Positions 36,601 to 45,735 of a stretch of 64,000 nt of DNA are shown here, one piece after another. The translations under genes were made by a program, and so were the position numbers. The notes beneath the pieces are model-generated. The model made no database searches, was not told where the DNA came from, and saw nothing but the letters and a program-made list of their open reading frames with translations. The number at the start of each line of letters is the position of its first letter. Positions within the stretch are counted from its first letter, which is position 1. This stretch comes from Lachnospiraceae bacterium (GTDB lineage Bacteria > Bacillota > Clostridia > Lachnospirales > Lachnospiraceae): contig JAKSRS010000001.1 of the NCBI GenBank assembly GCA_024403515.1, positions 146,475 through 210,474 on the forward strand, read 5' to 3'.

Positions 36601-39600
36601 CTATTTAGTTTTAACGGCACTTTTGTATGTAGTCCAAGCAGAAGTTATCTTGTTCTTTCCGTCAGCACCATAAGCCCTAATACGAACATAGTATGCAGTT
36701 TTAGACTTAAGTTTCTTAATTACGGTTGAAGTAGTTTTTGCGTTCTTTACTGTAACCTTAGATACTCCTTTAAGGAAATTCTTATCAAGCGCATATTCGA
36801 TTTCATATCCGCTGACATTAGTTTTTCCTTTGTTCCAACTAATCTTTAAGCTTGTTTTATCGCCAGTAACCTTAAGACCTGAAACACTTGAAACGGTTTT
36901 GTTCTTGTCTACAATTGTAAAATATTTTGTCTCAGTACCCTTATAGTTATCTTTGAATTTAATAATAATGGAAGCTTTGCCTTTTTTAACGTTGTTCTTA
37001 TATGAAATGTCATAGTACTTTGAAGGTATAGCCTTTCCATTAACATCGACTATTTTTACAGGCTGCTTTATGGCTTTTCCGGTGTACTTAGCAGTATCAC
37101 TATAGGTGATATAAGCTCTGTTGATCTTAGTTTCCGATAAAATCTTTTTACATACACTGCAGGATGAAACTATCTTTCCGTCCTTAGCAGTTGTAGCCGG
37201 AGTTATCTTCTTGCTTTCCTTATGTCCTAAAGCTTTACCGTAAGTATATGTCTCAGATAGTTTCTTATGGCATGTTGAGCACTCATAGTAATAGATCGCA
37301 GGTTGTGTACAGGTTGCCGCAGACTTAAGTAATCCGCTGGAAACATTTTTGTTCTTTGTATGCCCGGTAGCTTTAATTAATCCTTTTCCTTCAGTCGCCT
37401 TCCATGCGCTGATATCAATTATTTCTCTTTCACAATTACTGTCTTCAAAGAAAGAGCCACACACGCAGGAGTAGTATTCCTTTGTACCCGCTTTTTCACA
37501 TGTCGCGGGGACAGCATTTACCTTTACACCTTCGTGTACATGAGCAGCTTCTTTCATTACGACGATTGGTGAAAAACCATGTACGACAAAAGAAATTCCT
37601 TCGTCTGTTTTAGTAACAACCGGATATTCAACATCACCGACAGCATAATTTGCGTAATCTTTTGTAAAAATATGAGCTACCGAAATATTAGTATCGATGT
37701 CAGTACCTTCAGGATAAGGAAGCGTAACTTTAACTCCCTCTTCAGGAAAATCGTCCGGGTCAACATTTACCCAGGCTGTGCCGTCTAAAGTCCAAAGACT
37801 TGCATCGTATACCCAATCATCCAAGACATTTTTTCCTTCTTTGATTTCGGAAATCTGATCACCTAGCTGTTCATCAACGCTTTCCATCTCTTCGGATGAA
37901 ACGACATAGTCAAAATATATGAATATGTAACTTCCAAGCTGATTTTTTACCTTATGATCATATACGTATGCTACTTTCTTTTCAGTTTTAAAGAAAGCCC
38001 CCTCACTTCCACTTTCCAAAAAGCAGGGAATAAGTTCCACTACAGGGTTTAGAGGATCAAAGGGCATATGGTTCGACAAGTCTTCCGTAACTGCCCAGAT
38101 TATTCGTCCAACATTTTCCTCGCCCACAAACTGTGTAAAGTCGACATTATATGAGTTATACACGCCTGATGAAACCTCAGGAACAATGTTTCCAAAGTCA
38201 ATCTGTGGTGTTATAGATGAATCATCAGCCTCAAAAGAAACATTTTCTTTATGGAGCATGCTTTCAATTTCCTGCTGTGAGTAGTTGCCTTCTACCTTAA
38301 TTAAGGCGTAGATATAGTAACCGTCATTTTCTTCATCGGCAAATCTACCTCTAAACTTATTACTACCCTCAAGTTTTGAAAATACTCCAGAACCGCTACT
38401 ATTTTCCCCATAGCAAACATCTCCCCAGGACTGGCTTATTATATTGCATCCTGTAAGAATCGATGAACTTGTTTCAATAGTGAATTCCTCTCCTGAAATT
38501 GTATCTTTAATGCTGTCCCAGTTGGCAATCTTATAATTTAAGACTACCATTGTATATTCTTTATCACTATTGATTGAAGCTTTTATCGTTTCCGGATGAA
38601 GGTTGTGAAAATATTCCATTAGATACTTTATCTTAATGTTATTTTCTAAGTTTATATACGGAATTGCGCCACCAAACTCAAGGGTAACCAGTTCAGTATT
38701 TTCACTTAAATCAAGAACTACATTTTCTACTCCATGTGTTATCAGTGTCTGAAGGTTAATAAAAAAGCCAATGCCTGTGTAATCTTTTATCGAATGACTC
38801 TCGATTCTTAGAACTGCATCTGCTTCAGTCACAGATAAAGCTCCGTTTTTATCTGAATCGAAATTATCCGCAATATGCTTTCTAAACTCCGCATCAGGGA
38901 AGTTGTCTTCTGTGATGAGAAGCTGACCATTATTATCTAATACGCCTTTACTAAAAGAAGTTCTTGTATGGATGATCGGTTCAGGTATCTCGTCGTCATC
39001 GTCATCATCATCGTCATCATCATCGTCATAGTTTGCTTCGTCATCAGGTTCTGATGCTAGTTTTACATTAAAGTATGTATTAGCAAATCTTTCGTAAAAA
39101 TGATCCGGAATAATTGCCCAGTACTGTGCATCTTTAGTTGCCGAAAACTCGACACGGTTTTCACCTGAAGCGAGTAGTGAACTGAAATCTTCTGAAAAAA
39201 TCAATATATCAAGAGCCTCATCTTCGTCAGCGCCATATTCTTCCTTGGCAAGACCATTCATCACTGCTTTGATAGTATCATTGTAGTCAGATTTAAATTT
39301 AATCGCGTAGACCGAATCGCTTACGGGATCATCATAGTCTTTCACATACAGATTTTCGCCACTGTACTCAGCCTTTCTGCAAACCCAGGACTTTAATACA
39401 AACTCATTATCTGCCTGAATAATCATGCTATTTGATTCATCTGCATCAAGGTCCATTACAAAGTGCTTTCGAGCGTCACTGGTATATATGCTGCCATTGC
39501 TGTCCGAAAGTTCAATACTTATATTCTCTGAAGAATCAATATAAAACAGTTTAGAAACAAAAGTCTTTATGCCAACGCTATCTCCCTCGGGCATAGCCGG

Positions 39601-40665
39601 GAACCTTGTTCTTGTTGTATTTGATATTATGTAGTCGCCACCTTCATAGACATCTTCATCGTCATCATCATCATCACTGCCCGGCTCTTCGATTTTTATA
39701 ACAAATGGCGTTACGCATGCAATGGATAGTTCGTACTCCACACCGTCTTGCAAGGAAAATTTATGTTCATTAGAAGGTTCATCACTGGAATAAACCGCGC
39801 CTTCCGAATCACTTATTTCCATATCAATGTAATACTCAGAAGATACAACAAATTCTTTGCTTTCATTCGAAAGCAATTTAATCTTGTCACTTTTTGTTAG
39901 TGCCGGGAATCTTGTAGCTTTATGATTTGTAATAACATAATCATCACCAGGTGTATATTCAAACTGGTTTCTAATATCTATATTGACGTCTTTAATGCTA
40001 ATTGTCGCATCTGCATTTATAACAACCCAGTACTGAGCGTTACCGCGAAAATCAAACTCAACATATTCTTCCTCATTGAATATTACCGGTGAGAAGTCAG
40101 AAGCAAAATACATTACCTTAACCGTTGCATCACTCGATTCTGCTCTAAAAGAGATCTTATCAAGTTCTTCATCTTCTTCTGCGAAGATTCGAAATGCACA
40201 GTATTCATTCGGTCCAATAGAACCATCAATATATTCACCAATTTCCATGGCTGTTGAGTCATAGAAGTAATCACAAGGTTGATAAATATACATATCAAAA
40301 GGACTATCCGATTCAACCTGCATTATATATGTTGAACTATCATATGCATAGAAGCTAAATGTATCCGACTCTTCTTCAGTAAAACAGCTCTCCCTTTCTC
40401 CTCCGCCATATTCTTCAAATACGCTCATTTTTACGGGTATAGAAGTTTTTATTAAATAAAAACCACTCTGAGCTGTTGACACTTTTATTTCATCAGCCTC
40501 ACAAATTGATATAGGTTGAGTAAAACTTAGGCTTGACACATTATCAAGAAGAAGATTCTCAACCGGTTGCGCCCCTGCTGCCATTACTTTACTTTTTCCC
40601 AAAAGCAAAGCAACAGCCACTGCAAAAAGCATTAAAAACACATTTTTAGCAATTCCTCTTTTCAT
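36601..40665 (-). CDS. Large acidic secreted protein with FN3 and EF-hand-like segments
   Basis: A 1354-residue protein with a signal peptide (MKRGIAKNVF then a hydrophobic stretch to VMAAG). The N-terminal third contains two copies of a roughly 110-residue unit beginning DYVITN/DYIISN...TRFPA, separated by Asp runs. Near the middle, after a run of 12 Asp, is NFPDAEFRKHIADNFDSDKN with a calcium-loop-like DSDKNGALSVTEAD and an LRR-like stretch. The C-terminal third has Cys/His modules (TCEKAGTKEYYSCVCG, YECSTCHKK, SCSVCKK) and ends in a fibronectin type III domain (GYEIEYALDKNF...YYVRIRAYGADG). There is no LPXTG. The ATG chosen follows AGGAG; an ATG seven codons earlier lies before that site and lacks its own. 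Function unknown; probably cell-surface or extracellular. Confidence 0.82.
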   Translation of the reverse strand: MKRGIAKNVFLMLFAVAVALLLGKSKVMAAGAQPVENLLLDNVSSLSFTQPISICEADEIKVSTAQSGFYLIKTSIPVKMSVFEEYGGGERESCFTEEESDTFSFYAYDSSTYIMQVESDSPFDMYIYQPCDYFYDSTAMEIGEYIDGSIGPNEYCAFRIFAEEDEELDKISFRAESSDATVKVMYFASDFSPVIFNEEEYVEFDFRGNAQYWVVINADATISIKDVNIDIRNQFEYTPGDDYVITNHKATRFPALTKSDKIKLLSNESKEFVVSSEYYIDMEISDSEGAVYSSDEPSNEHKFSLQDGVEYELSIACVTPFVIKIEEPGSDDDDDDEDVYEGGDYIISNTTRTRFPAMPEGDSVGIKTFVSKLFYIDSSENISIELSDSNGSIYTSDARKHFVMDLDADESNSMIIQADNEFVLKSWVCRKAEYSGENLYVKDYDDPVSDSVYAIKFKSDYNDTIKAVMNGLAKEEYGADEDEALDILIFSEDFSSLLASGENRVEFSATKDAQYWAIIPDHFYERFANTYFNVKLASEPDDEANYDDDDDDDDDDDDEIPEPIIHTRTSFSKGVLDNNGQLLITEDNFPDAEFRKHIADNFDSDKNGALSVTEADAVLRIESHSIKDYTGIGFFINLQTLITHGVENVVLDLSENTELVTLEFGGAIPYINLENNIKIKYLMEYFHNLHPETIKASINSDKEYTMVVLNYKIANWDSIKDTISGEEFTIETSSSILTGCNIISQSWGDVCYGENSSGSGVFSKLEGSNKFRGRFADEENDGYYIYALIKVEGNYSQQEIESMLHKENVSFEADDSSITPQIDFGNIVPEVSSGVYNSYNVDFTQFVGEENVGRIIWAVTEDLSNHMPFDPLNPVVELIPCFLESGSEGAFFKTEKKVAYVYDHKVKNQLGSYIFIYFDYVVSSEEMESVDEQLGDQISEIKEGKNVLDDWVYDASLWTLDGTAWVNVDPDDFPEEGVKVTLPYPEGTDIDTNISVAHIFTKDYANYAVGDVEYPVVTKTDEGISFVVHGFSPIVVMKEAAHVHEGVKVNAVPATCEKAGTKEYYSCVCGSFFEDSNCEREIIDISAWKATEGKGLIKATGHTKNKNVSSGLLKSAATCTQPAIYYYECSTCHKKLSETYTYGKALGHKESKKITPATTAKDGKIVSSCSVCKKILSETKINRAYITYSDTAKYTGKAIKQPVKIVDVNGKAIPSKYYDISYKNNVKKGKASIIIKFKDNYKGTETKYFTIVDKNKTVSSVSGLKVTGDKTSLKISWNKGKTNVSGYEIEYALDKNFLKGVSKVTVKNAKTTSTVIKKLKSKTAYYVRIRAYGADGKNKITSAWTTYKSAVKTK
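38992..39027 (-). repeat. Poly-aspartate microsatellite in the secreted-protein gene
   Basis: Twelve consecutive Asp codons (GAC/GAT) form a trinucleotide tract. A shorter six-Asp tract occurs near 39660-39680. Such tracts can change length by slippage in steps of one residue. Confidence 0.8.
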
Positions 40666-40794
40666 TTTTCTCCTCTCTTTGGACATACATTAATTTAATA
40701 CCATGTACTCCATAAGTCGCTTACAAATCTACAATTCCATCATTAATTCTATTAGCGCATTATTAATCACAAATTAACTCCGAATTAACAGCAA

Positions 40795-40820
40795 AAAACC
40801 CCGCCACAAGGCGGGGTTTT
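40795..40820 (-). terminator. Terminator of the XRE regulator gene
   Basis: An 11-bp stem AAAACCCCGCC/GGCGGGGTTTT with a four-base loop, followed on the minus strand by a T-run (TTTTTTG), 18 bases past the stop. Confidence 0.9.
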
Positions 40821-40838
40821 AAAACCACATAAACGATA

Positions 40839-41834
40839 TTAATCTTCTATCTTCATAGCCATCTTTGCGATTGCTGCTACAACTACATAAAGGATACCTG
40901 ATACAGGCCAGATAATCCAGCTGCGGCCCCAGTCATTTGTAATGAAGCTGTAAGCAAAAAATGCTGCAGTAGCAAGGCACCAGTAGGCTGTTCTGACAGG
41001 CTCTAATTTCTTGGTGCTTCTTTTGCTGTTCTTTGTAAATTCACCTTCCTGAAGAAGAACAGTGATAGGAGCATTTTCTGAAGATACTTTAATAAAGTTA
41101 TATACTGCTGCAGAAACAGCTACTAAAAGAACATCTACTGTTACAAATGTTGCGGCATCAGATGCATTTAAAAATCCGGCGATAACCACGGGAATAAAAG
41201 CAACAATAATAAGAATTACACTAAGTGCCACTTTCATATTGTTCTTAGTTTCAATACGGGCTTTCTTTTCCTTAAGCATTCCTGTAACGCCATAAGCTGT
41301 TTCAAAATCATCTGTATGTAAAAAGTTATATTTGTTTGCCTTTTTGCCAAAGATCATAAAGATAAATACTGCAGCACATACCATAAGTAATACTACAACT
41401 ATACCAATTACTGTTGCTGTATCTTCTGAAATAATTGAAGGGTTGTAAGCATTTAAAGCTAATAAAGCGATAAGTGTAAGAGGTGATAAGATGCAAAGCA
41501 TTACGCCCCAAACTACTCTGTCTTTTACATATTTTGTAAGTTCCATGAATTCATTTGCTTCTTCCATGGAAACTTTTCTTACCGGAGGAATGCTGTCATT
41601 ATCATTTGATACCTGGCTAACTGTTTCTGAAGGTTCAATTTCATCTTTTAATAAGTAATCTGTTGATACACCAAAAATATCAGCCATCATAATAATCTTG
41701 TTTAAATCAGGTACTGACTGAGCACCTTCCCATTTAGATACTGACTGTCTTGAAACTGAAAGCTTTTCAGCTAACTCCTCCTGTGACCAACCACATTTTT
41801 TTCTTTCATTAATAATCTTGTCTGCTAAAATCAT
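40839..41834 (-). CDS. Membrane-bound XRE-family transcriptional regulator
   Basis: A 331-residue protein. Residues 5-60 are a Cro/CI-type helix-turn-helix (KCGWSQEELAEKLSVSRQSV...WEGAQSVPDLNKII). After a linker come two helices (about 110-165), then two more (about 205-250) and a final pair near the C-terminus (WIIWPVSGILYVVVAAIAKM). This fusion of an HTH domain to a membrane domain is common in Firmicutes and suggests a regulator that senses the membrane or an envelope stress. It is next to the acidic secreted-protein gene, but a strong terminator separates them. AAGGAG precedes the ATG. Confidence 0.87.
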   Translation of the reverse strand: MILADKIINERKKCGWSQEELAEKLSVSRQSVSKWEGAQSVPDLNKIIMMADIFGVSTDYLLKDEIEPSETVSQVSNDNDSIPPVRKVSMEEANEFMELTKYVKDRVVWGVMLCILSPLTLIALLALNAYNPSIISEDTATVIGIVVVLLMVCAAVFIFMIFGKKANKYNFLHTDDFETAYGVTGMLKEKKARIETKNNMKVALSVILIIVAFIPVVIAGFLNASDAATFVTVDVLLVAVSAAVYNFIKVSSENAPITVLLQEGEFTKNSKRSTKKLEPVRTAYWCLATAAFFAYSFITNDWGRSWIIWPVSGILYVVVAAIAKMAMKIED

Positions 41835-41926
41835 TTTCCATTCTCCTTAAAATTTTCTGTCGTGTATTTTGTTTTTTGTTTGTCACGCTTAAGCTGAGAT
41901 AAACTTAACAAAATAGGCGGTTGCAT

Positions 41927-41955
41927 ACCATAAAGTTGTGTGGTCAATTTGTCAA
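41927..41955 (-). promoter_or_regulatory. Promoter of the XRE regulator gene
   Basis: TTGACA and TATGGT are separated by 17 bases on the minus strand. The leader of about 90 bases contains an imperfect dyad around TTAAG...CTTAA (near 41888-41908), a possible autoregulatory site. Confidence 0.65.
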
Positions 41956-41988
41956 CCGGCACTTTACATTTGCCTCAAAACCCCATTT

Positions 41989-43560
41989 TTAAGGCATTTC
42001 GTACACAGAAACCGAATCATTCCCCGAAATAAATTTAGCATTCTTAGAAATCAATAATCTTTCTATTTTCCCGTCTGTAAGTGTCATTATGTACTTCGAT
42101 TTTAGTGTATCGATATTTTCTGACACATATGTCGCCTCACAAAGTGATACAGCAAACCCTCTTGGTATAGCATATGCGTACTGCCATCTTAAAAGATGAT
42201 CCTCTTCACCCTCTTTGGCATCCATAAACACTAAAGCCACATCATTATCCCATGATAGCTTATCACCAGACACCATTGCGTTCTTTAGTTCATCCTGAAG
42301 TTCAACCACAGAAGTTTTCGAAGAGAGTTCTTTTTCATTATTAAATACACTTCCAAAGTAAAGCGGATCTTTGGCCTTAACGATAAACAGCCAGATTACC
42401 ACCAGCGTATTTATTAAAAGAAGTCCTCTTCTTAATGCCTGACGATCAAGCATAAACACAGATAAGCATAGTCCTGAAAAAACAAAGACAAGTAAGTGTC
42501 TGAAGCCGTCCTGAAGACTGTACATCAGACATATAGCTCCTAACATTGCAAACTGGCAAAAGAACATGCCCAAGGCTTCTGTAAATTTTCTGTCTCTTTT
42601 TATAAGTAGATAAATAGTAAGAACTAAAAATTCTCCTATTATAAATAAGAAAGCTGCAAAATAAATTCCAACCGGGTATCCGCCTCTTGCTCCACCAATC
42701 GAAGCCATGAGAATCTGTCCAAGATAAAAAACAAGCTCTTTTATAAGGTTAACAAAACCTCCCAAAAGTCCTTCGGACTGAAAAGTTCTTACCCAGTCTG
42801 TCCTGTAAACGTCCGAAAAATACGGAGCGTTCATTTTGGAAGATATTACAAAGTAGGCAAGCAGTGATACTATCGCAACAACAACTGAAAAAATTTTGTT
42901 TCTTCCACCTTTAGTGTCCTTAACAAAGAAAGGAAAAACAAAGAACACAAAGAAATAAGGTCTCATTAAAGTTAAAAACGCAAGTAAAAGAAGCATCATA
43001 GTCATTCTTAACTTCTTGTGGTTACTTCTTTTGTAACCTGAAACCAGACCAATCACCACAAGTACAGGTGCAAGACACACAATTTCGGGCATTGACGAGA
43101 ACATATATCTTGAAAGAGGCGCCATAACAAGGAAAAGAAGTGATAATCCAAGCGTCTGTTCATACGAAGGATTTGAAAAAAATCCCAGTAAAAACATGGC
43201 GACTGTTAAAAAAACTATATTTGCAATAATTGGCGAAAGAAAGTTCCAGCCAAATATCTTGCCCCAAACAGCCCAGGGCATAAGAATAACCGGGCTCCAC
43301 GCGCCAAAAGAAAGAACCTTCGCACAACTTTCGTTGTAGCCAAAGAATCCATTCGGAATCGTGTCCTTTACCATACACTCAATCTGCTTAAAGTAGAAAA
43401 GTTCATCATTCCACTGGCTCTGGCCAAGCCAGATATCCGTAAAATGCTTTCCATTAATCAAAAGATTTATTAAGCAGGCAAGTAGCGGTAACAAGCCCAG
43501 TATAAGTGAACACACTATTCTTTTATTCTTTTTGAAAAAAACTTTCATCTTCAATCGCAC
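41989..43560 (-). CDS. Multi-spanning membrane protein, GT-C glycosyltransferase-like
   Basis: A 523-residue protein with about eleven to twelve hydrophobic helices and an extracytoplasmic C-terminal domain of about 130 residues. The first outer loop contains SQWNDELFYFKQIE, an acidic motif where GT-C enzymes carry catalytic Asp/Glu. No family could be named with confidence. The frame opens with GTG two bases past the patatin stop; an ATG four codons later is an alternative, and neither has a clear ribosome site, so translation is probably coupled to the patatin gene. Confidence 0.55.
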   Translation of the reverse strand: MRLKMKVFFKKNKRIVCSLILGLLPLLACLINLLINGKHFTDIWLGQSQWNDELFYFKQIECMVKDTIPNGFFGYNESCAKVLSFGAWSPVILMPWAVWGKIFGWNFLSPIIANIVFLTVAMFLLGFFSNPSYEQTLGLSLLFLVMAPLSRYMFSSMPEIVCLAPVLVVIGLVSGYKRSNHKKLRMTMMLLLLAFLTLMRPYFFVFFVFPFFVKDTKGGRNKIFSVVVAIVSLLAYFVISSKMNAPYFSDVYRTDWVRTFQSEGLLGGFVNLIKELVFYLGQILMASIGGARGGYPVGIYFAAFLFIIGEFLVLTIYLLIKRDRKFTEALGMFFCQFAMLGAICLMYSLQDGFRHLLVFVFSGLCLSVFMLDRQALRRGLLLINTLVVIWLFIVKAKDPLYFGSVFNNEKELSSKTSVVELQDELKNAMVSGDKLSWDNDVALVFMDAKEGEEDHLLRWQYAYAIPRGFAVSLCEATYVSENIDTLKSKYIMTLTDGKIERLLISKNAKFISGNDSVSVYEMP

Positions 43561-43562
43561 TC

Positions 43563-44411
43563 TTATGAATTGAGATATTTCATCAACTCTTCATATCTTT
43601 CTTCTGCTTCTTTATATCCCTCTTCATAAAGTTTAAGAAGCTTTTCTCGGTTTCTTTCAAGTCGACCAATTTCAAAATCAACCTGAGGTCTGATTACAAA
43701 GACTTTACCTTCTTTTTCCAGTTCATCAAGAAAGTCGAGAGTCTTGTTGTATTTAAGGTAACGGCGCTTCATAAGCTCGTATACCTTAGGATACTTAACG
43801 TATCTTGCCTTTATAAGTTCATTGAACTTACCGGGTTTTCTTCTGTAGCCAACAGGCTTAGTCATTACAACGACATTTTTAACATTTCCGGCCTTAATGC
43901 TTCTTTTAATCGGAATAGAGTCAGCTATTCCGCCATCGAGATACTTTTTTTCGCCTATTTTAACTACTCTTGAAACTAAGGGAAGCGAACTTGAGGCTCT
44001 TATATAAGAAATGTCATTTCTAATATCCTTAAGCCTTTTATATTCCGCGCGACCTGTTTCAATGTTTGTTACAACGGCGTAGGCTTTTCCCTGATATCTT
44101 AAAAATTCCTCATAATCATAGGGATTAAGTTTCTCGGGAACAAGTCTGTAGTTAAAATCTACATTGAATATGTCGCCTGTTTTAAGAAGGGACTTAAGTC
44201 CCATGTATCTTTCATCATCAAGATAATCAAGCATAACATCCTTGCCGCGTCCCTTTTGCTTGGAAATATAACTTGCCATGGTGCAGGCTCCGGCCGAGAC
44301 ACCATAAACAGAACTAAATTCCAGTTCTTTGTCCAAAAAGAAATCAAGAACTCCGGCAGTATAAATGCCTTTCATTCCTCCGCCTTCAAGAATAAGTGAT
44401 GCATTAATCAT
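43563..44411 (-). CDS. Patatin-like phospholipase
   Basis: A 282-residue protein with the patatin pattern: oxyanion loop LILEGGGMKGIYTAGVLD (about residues 6-23), nucleophile elbow GVSAGAC (Ser about residue 41), and the Asp of the dyad in YLDGGIADSIP (about residue 160). It is related to the RssA/YjjU group of bacterial acyl hydrolases. It has no signal peptide, so it acts in the cytoplasm or at the inner membrane surface. AGGAG seven bases upstream selects this ATG over one ten codons earlier. It starts ten bases past the aminotransferase stop. Confidence 0.9.
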   Translation of the reverse strand: MINASLILEGGGMKGIYTAGVLDFFLDKELEFSSVYGVSAGACTMASYISKQKGRGKDVMLDYLDDERYMGLKSLLKTGDIFNVDFNYRLVPEKLNPYDYEEFLRYQGKAYAVVTNIETGRAEYKRLKDIRNDISYIRASSSLPLVSRVVKIGEKKYLDGGIADSIPIKRSIKAGNVKNVVVMTKPVGYRRKPGKFNELIKARYVKYPKVYELMKRRYLKYNKTLDFLDELEKEGKVFVIRPQVDFEIGRLERNREKLLKLYEEGYKEAEERYEELMKYLNS

Positions 44412-44421
44412 TGTACTACTC

Positions 44422-45609
44422 CTATCTGTACTCGTTTTCAACGAATCTTCGAAGTGCAGCCAAAGACCTTTCTACCTTTTCCGTGTCAATACAGTAAGCC
44501 ATTCTAAAATATCCGGGACAGCCAAAAGAATCAGCAGGCACCAAAATAAGGTCGTATTTAAGGGCCTTTTTACTGAATGCAACTGCGTCTTCTTCTAACG
44601 CCTTAGGGAAGATGTAGAAGGTTCCGCCCGGCTTTACAACTTCAAAACCAAGATCAACAAGTTCATTATATATCAAATTCATGTTCTTTTCATAAATACT
44701 AAGATCAGCTGTCATATCAAGCACCTTGGAAACAGCAAGCTGAATAATAGAAGGTGGACAGTTATGACCTGTTCCTCTTGAAATCTGACCACACATAGTT
44801 GCTATGGTTGTTGAATCAGGATCTTTAGGATTCACTGCTACGTAACCGATTCTTTCACCGGGAAGCGAAAGTGACTTGGAGAATGAGTAGCAGGAAATGG
44901 AATAATCATAATATTTAGAAGGATAAACCTCTTCTACCCCGGCAAATAAAATCTCGCGGTAGGGTTCATCAGATATAAGGTAAATATTAAAACCATATTC
45001 TTTAGATTTTTCCTTCAAAATGTTTGCAAGTTTCTTAATTGTTTCTTCACTGTAGACAATACCGGTGGGGTTGTTAGGTGTATTGATAAGTACTGCCTTG
45101 ACGTTAGGATTAATCATCTCTTCAAACTTTTCGAAGTTAATCTGAAAGCTTTTTGTATCAGCAGGTACCACAACAAGCTTGGCACCGGTTCCATTAATAT
45201 AAGGAGTATATTCAGGGAAGAAGGGTGCAAATGTGATAACCTCATCCCCGGGCTTGGTGACAGCACGAACTGCATGAGCAATAGCGCCTGCAGCACCTGA
45301 GGTCATAAATATATCACTGAACTTATAATCCATTCCAAATCTTTCATTTAATGACTTGGCAACTGCTTCTCTTACCGATGTAATACCAAGGCTGGGAGAG
45401 TATCCATGAAGTTCCATGGGACTTTTTTCCTTTAATAAATCAATCATTACATCTGTAAATTTCTGAGGTACGGGAACTGAAGGATTTCCAAGGCTGTAAT
45501 CAAAAACGTTCTCATAGCCAATTTCCTGTCCCCTTTTGGTCGCATACTCAGATAACTCTCTGATAACCGACTTTTTTCCAAGCATTTCCTTATAAGTTTC
45601 GTTAATCAT
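44422..45609 (-). CDS. PLP-dependent aminotransferase, class I/II (aspartate aminotransferase-like)
   Basis: A 395-residue fold-type I aminotransferase. The PLP lysine is in YSFSKSLSLPGERIGYVA (about residues 234-251), INTPNNPTGIVYSEE is the conserved cofactor/substrate loop, and FRMAYCIDTEKVERSL contains the C-terminal carboxylate-binding Arg. Its closest type is the Ib aspartate/alanine aminotransferase group. The amino donor is not certain. It is first of an aminotransferase-patatin-membrane protein operon whose members have no obvious common pathway. Confidence 0.88.
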   Translation of the reverse strand: MINETYKEMLGKKSVIRELSEYATKRGQEIGYENVFDYSLGNPSVPVPQKFTDVMIDLLKEKSPMELHGYSPSLGITSVREAVAKSLNERFGMDYKFSDIFMTSGAAGAIAHAVRAVTKPGDEVITFAPFFPEYTPYINGTGAKLVVVPADTKSFQINFEKFEEMINPNVKAVLINTPNNPTGIVYSEETIKKLANILKEKSKEYGFNIYLISDEPYREILFAGVEEVYPSKYYDYSISCYSFSKSLSLPGERIGYVAVNPKDPDSTTIATMCGQISRGTGHNCPPSIIQLAVSKVLDMTADLSIYEKNMNLIYNELVDLGFEVVKPGGTFYIFPKALEEDAVAFSKKALKYDLILVPADSFGCPGYFRMAYCIDTEKVERSLAALRRFVENEYR

Positions 45610-45735
45610 TCTTTTGTCCTCGCATCTATAAAATGATATTCAAATACATGCATAAATATAAGTGGGATTATAGCATAGTCATTTAAGCCTTTCAATAAAA
45701 CCAAGGCCTTAAAAGGGCTACTTTTGTATCAAAGT

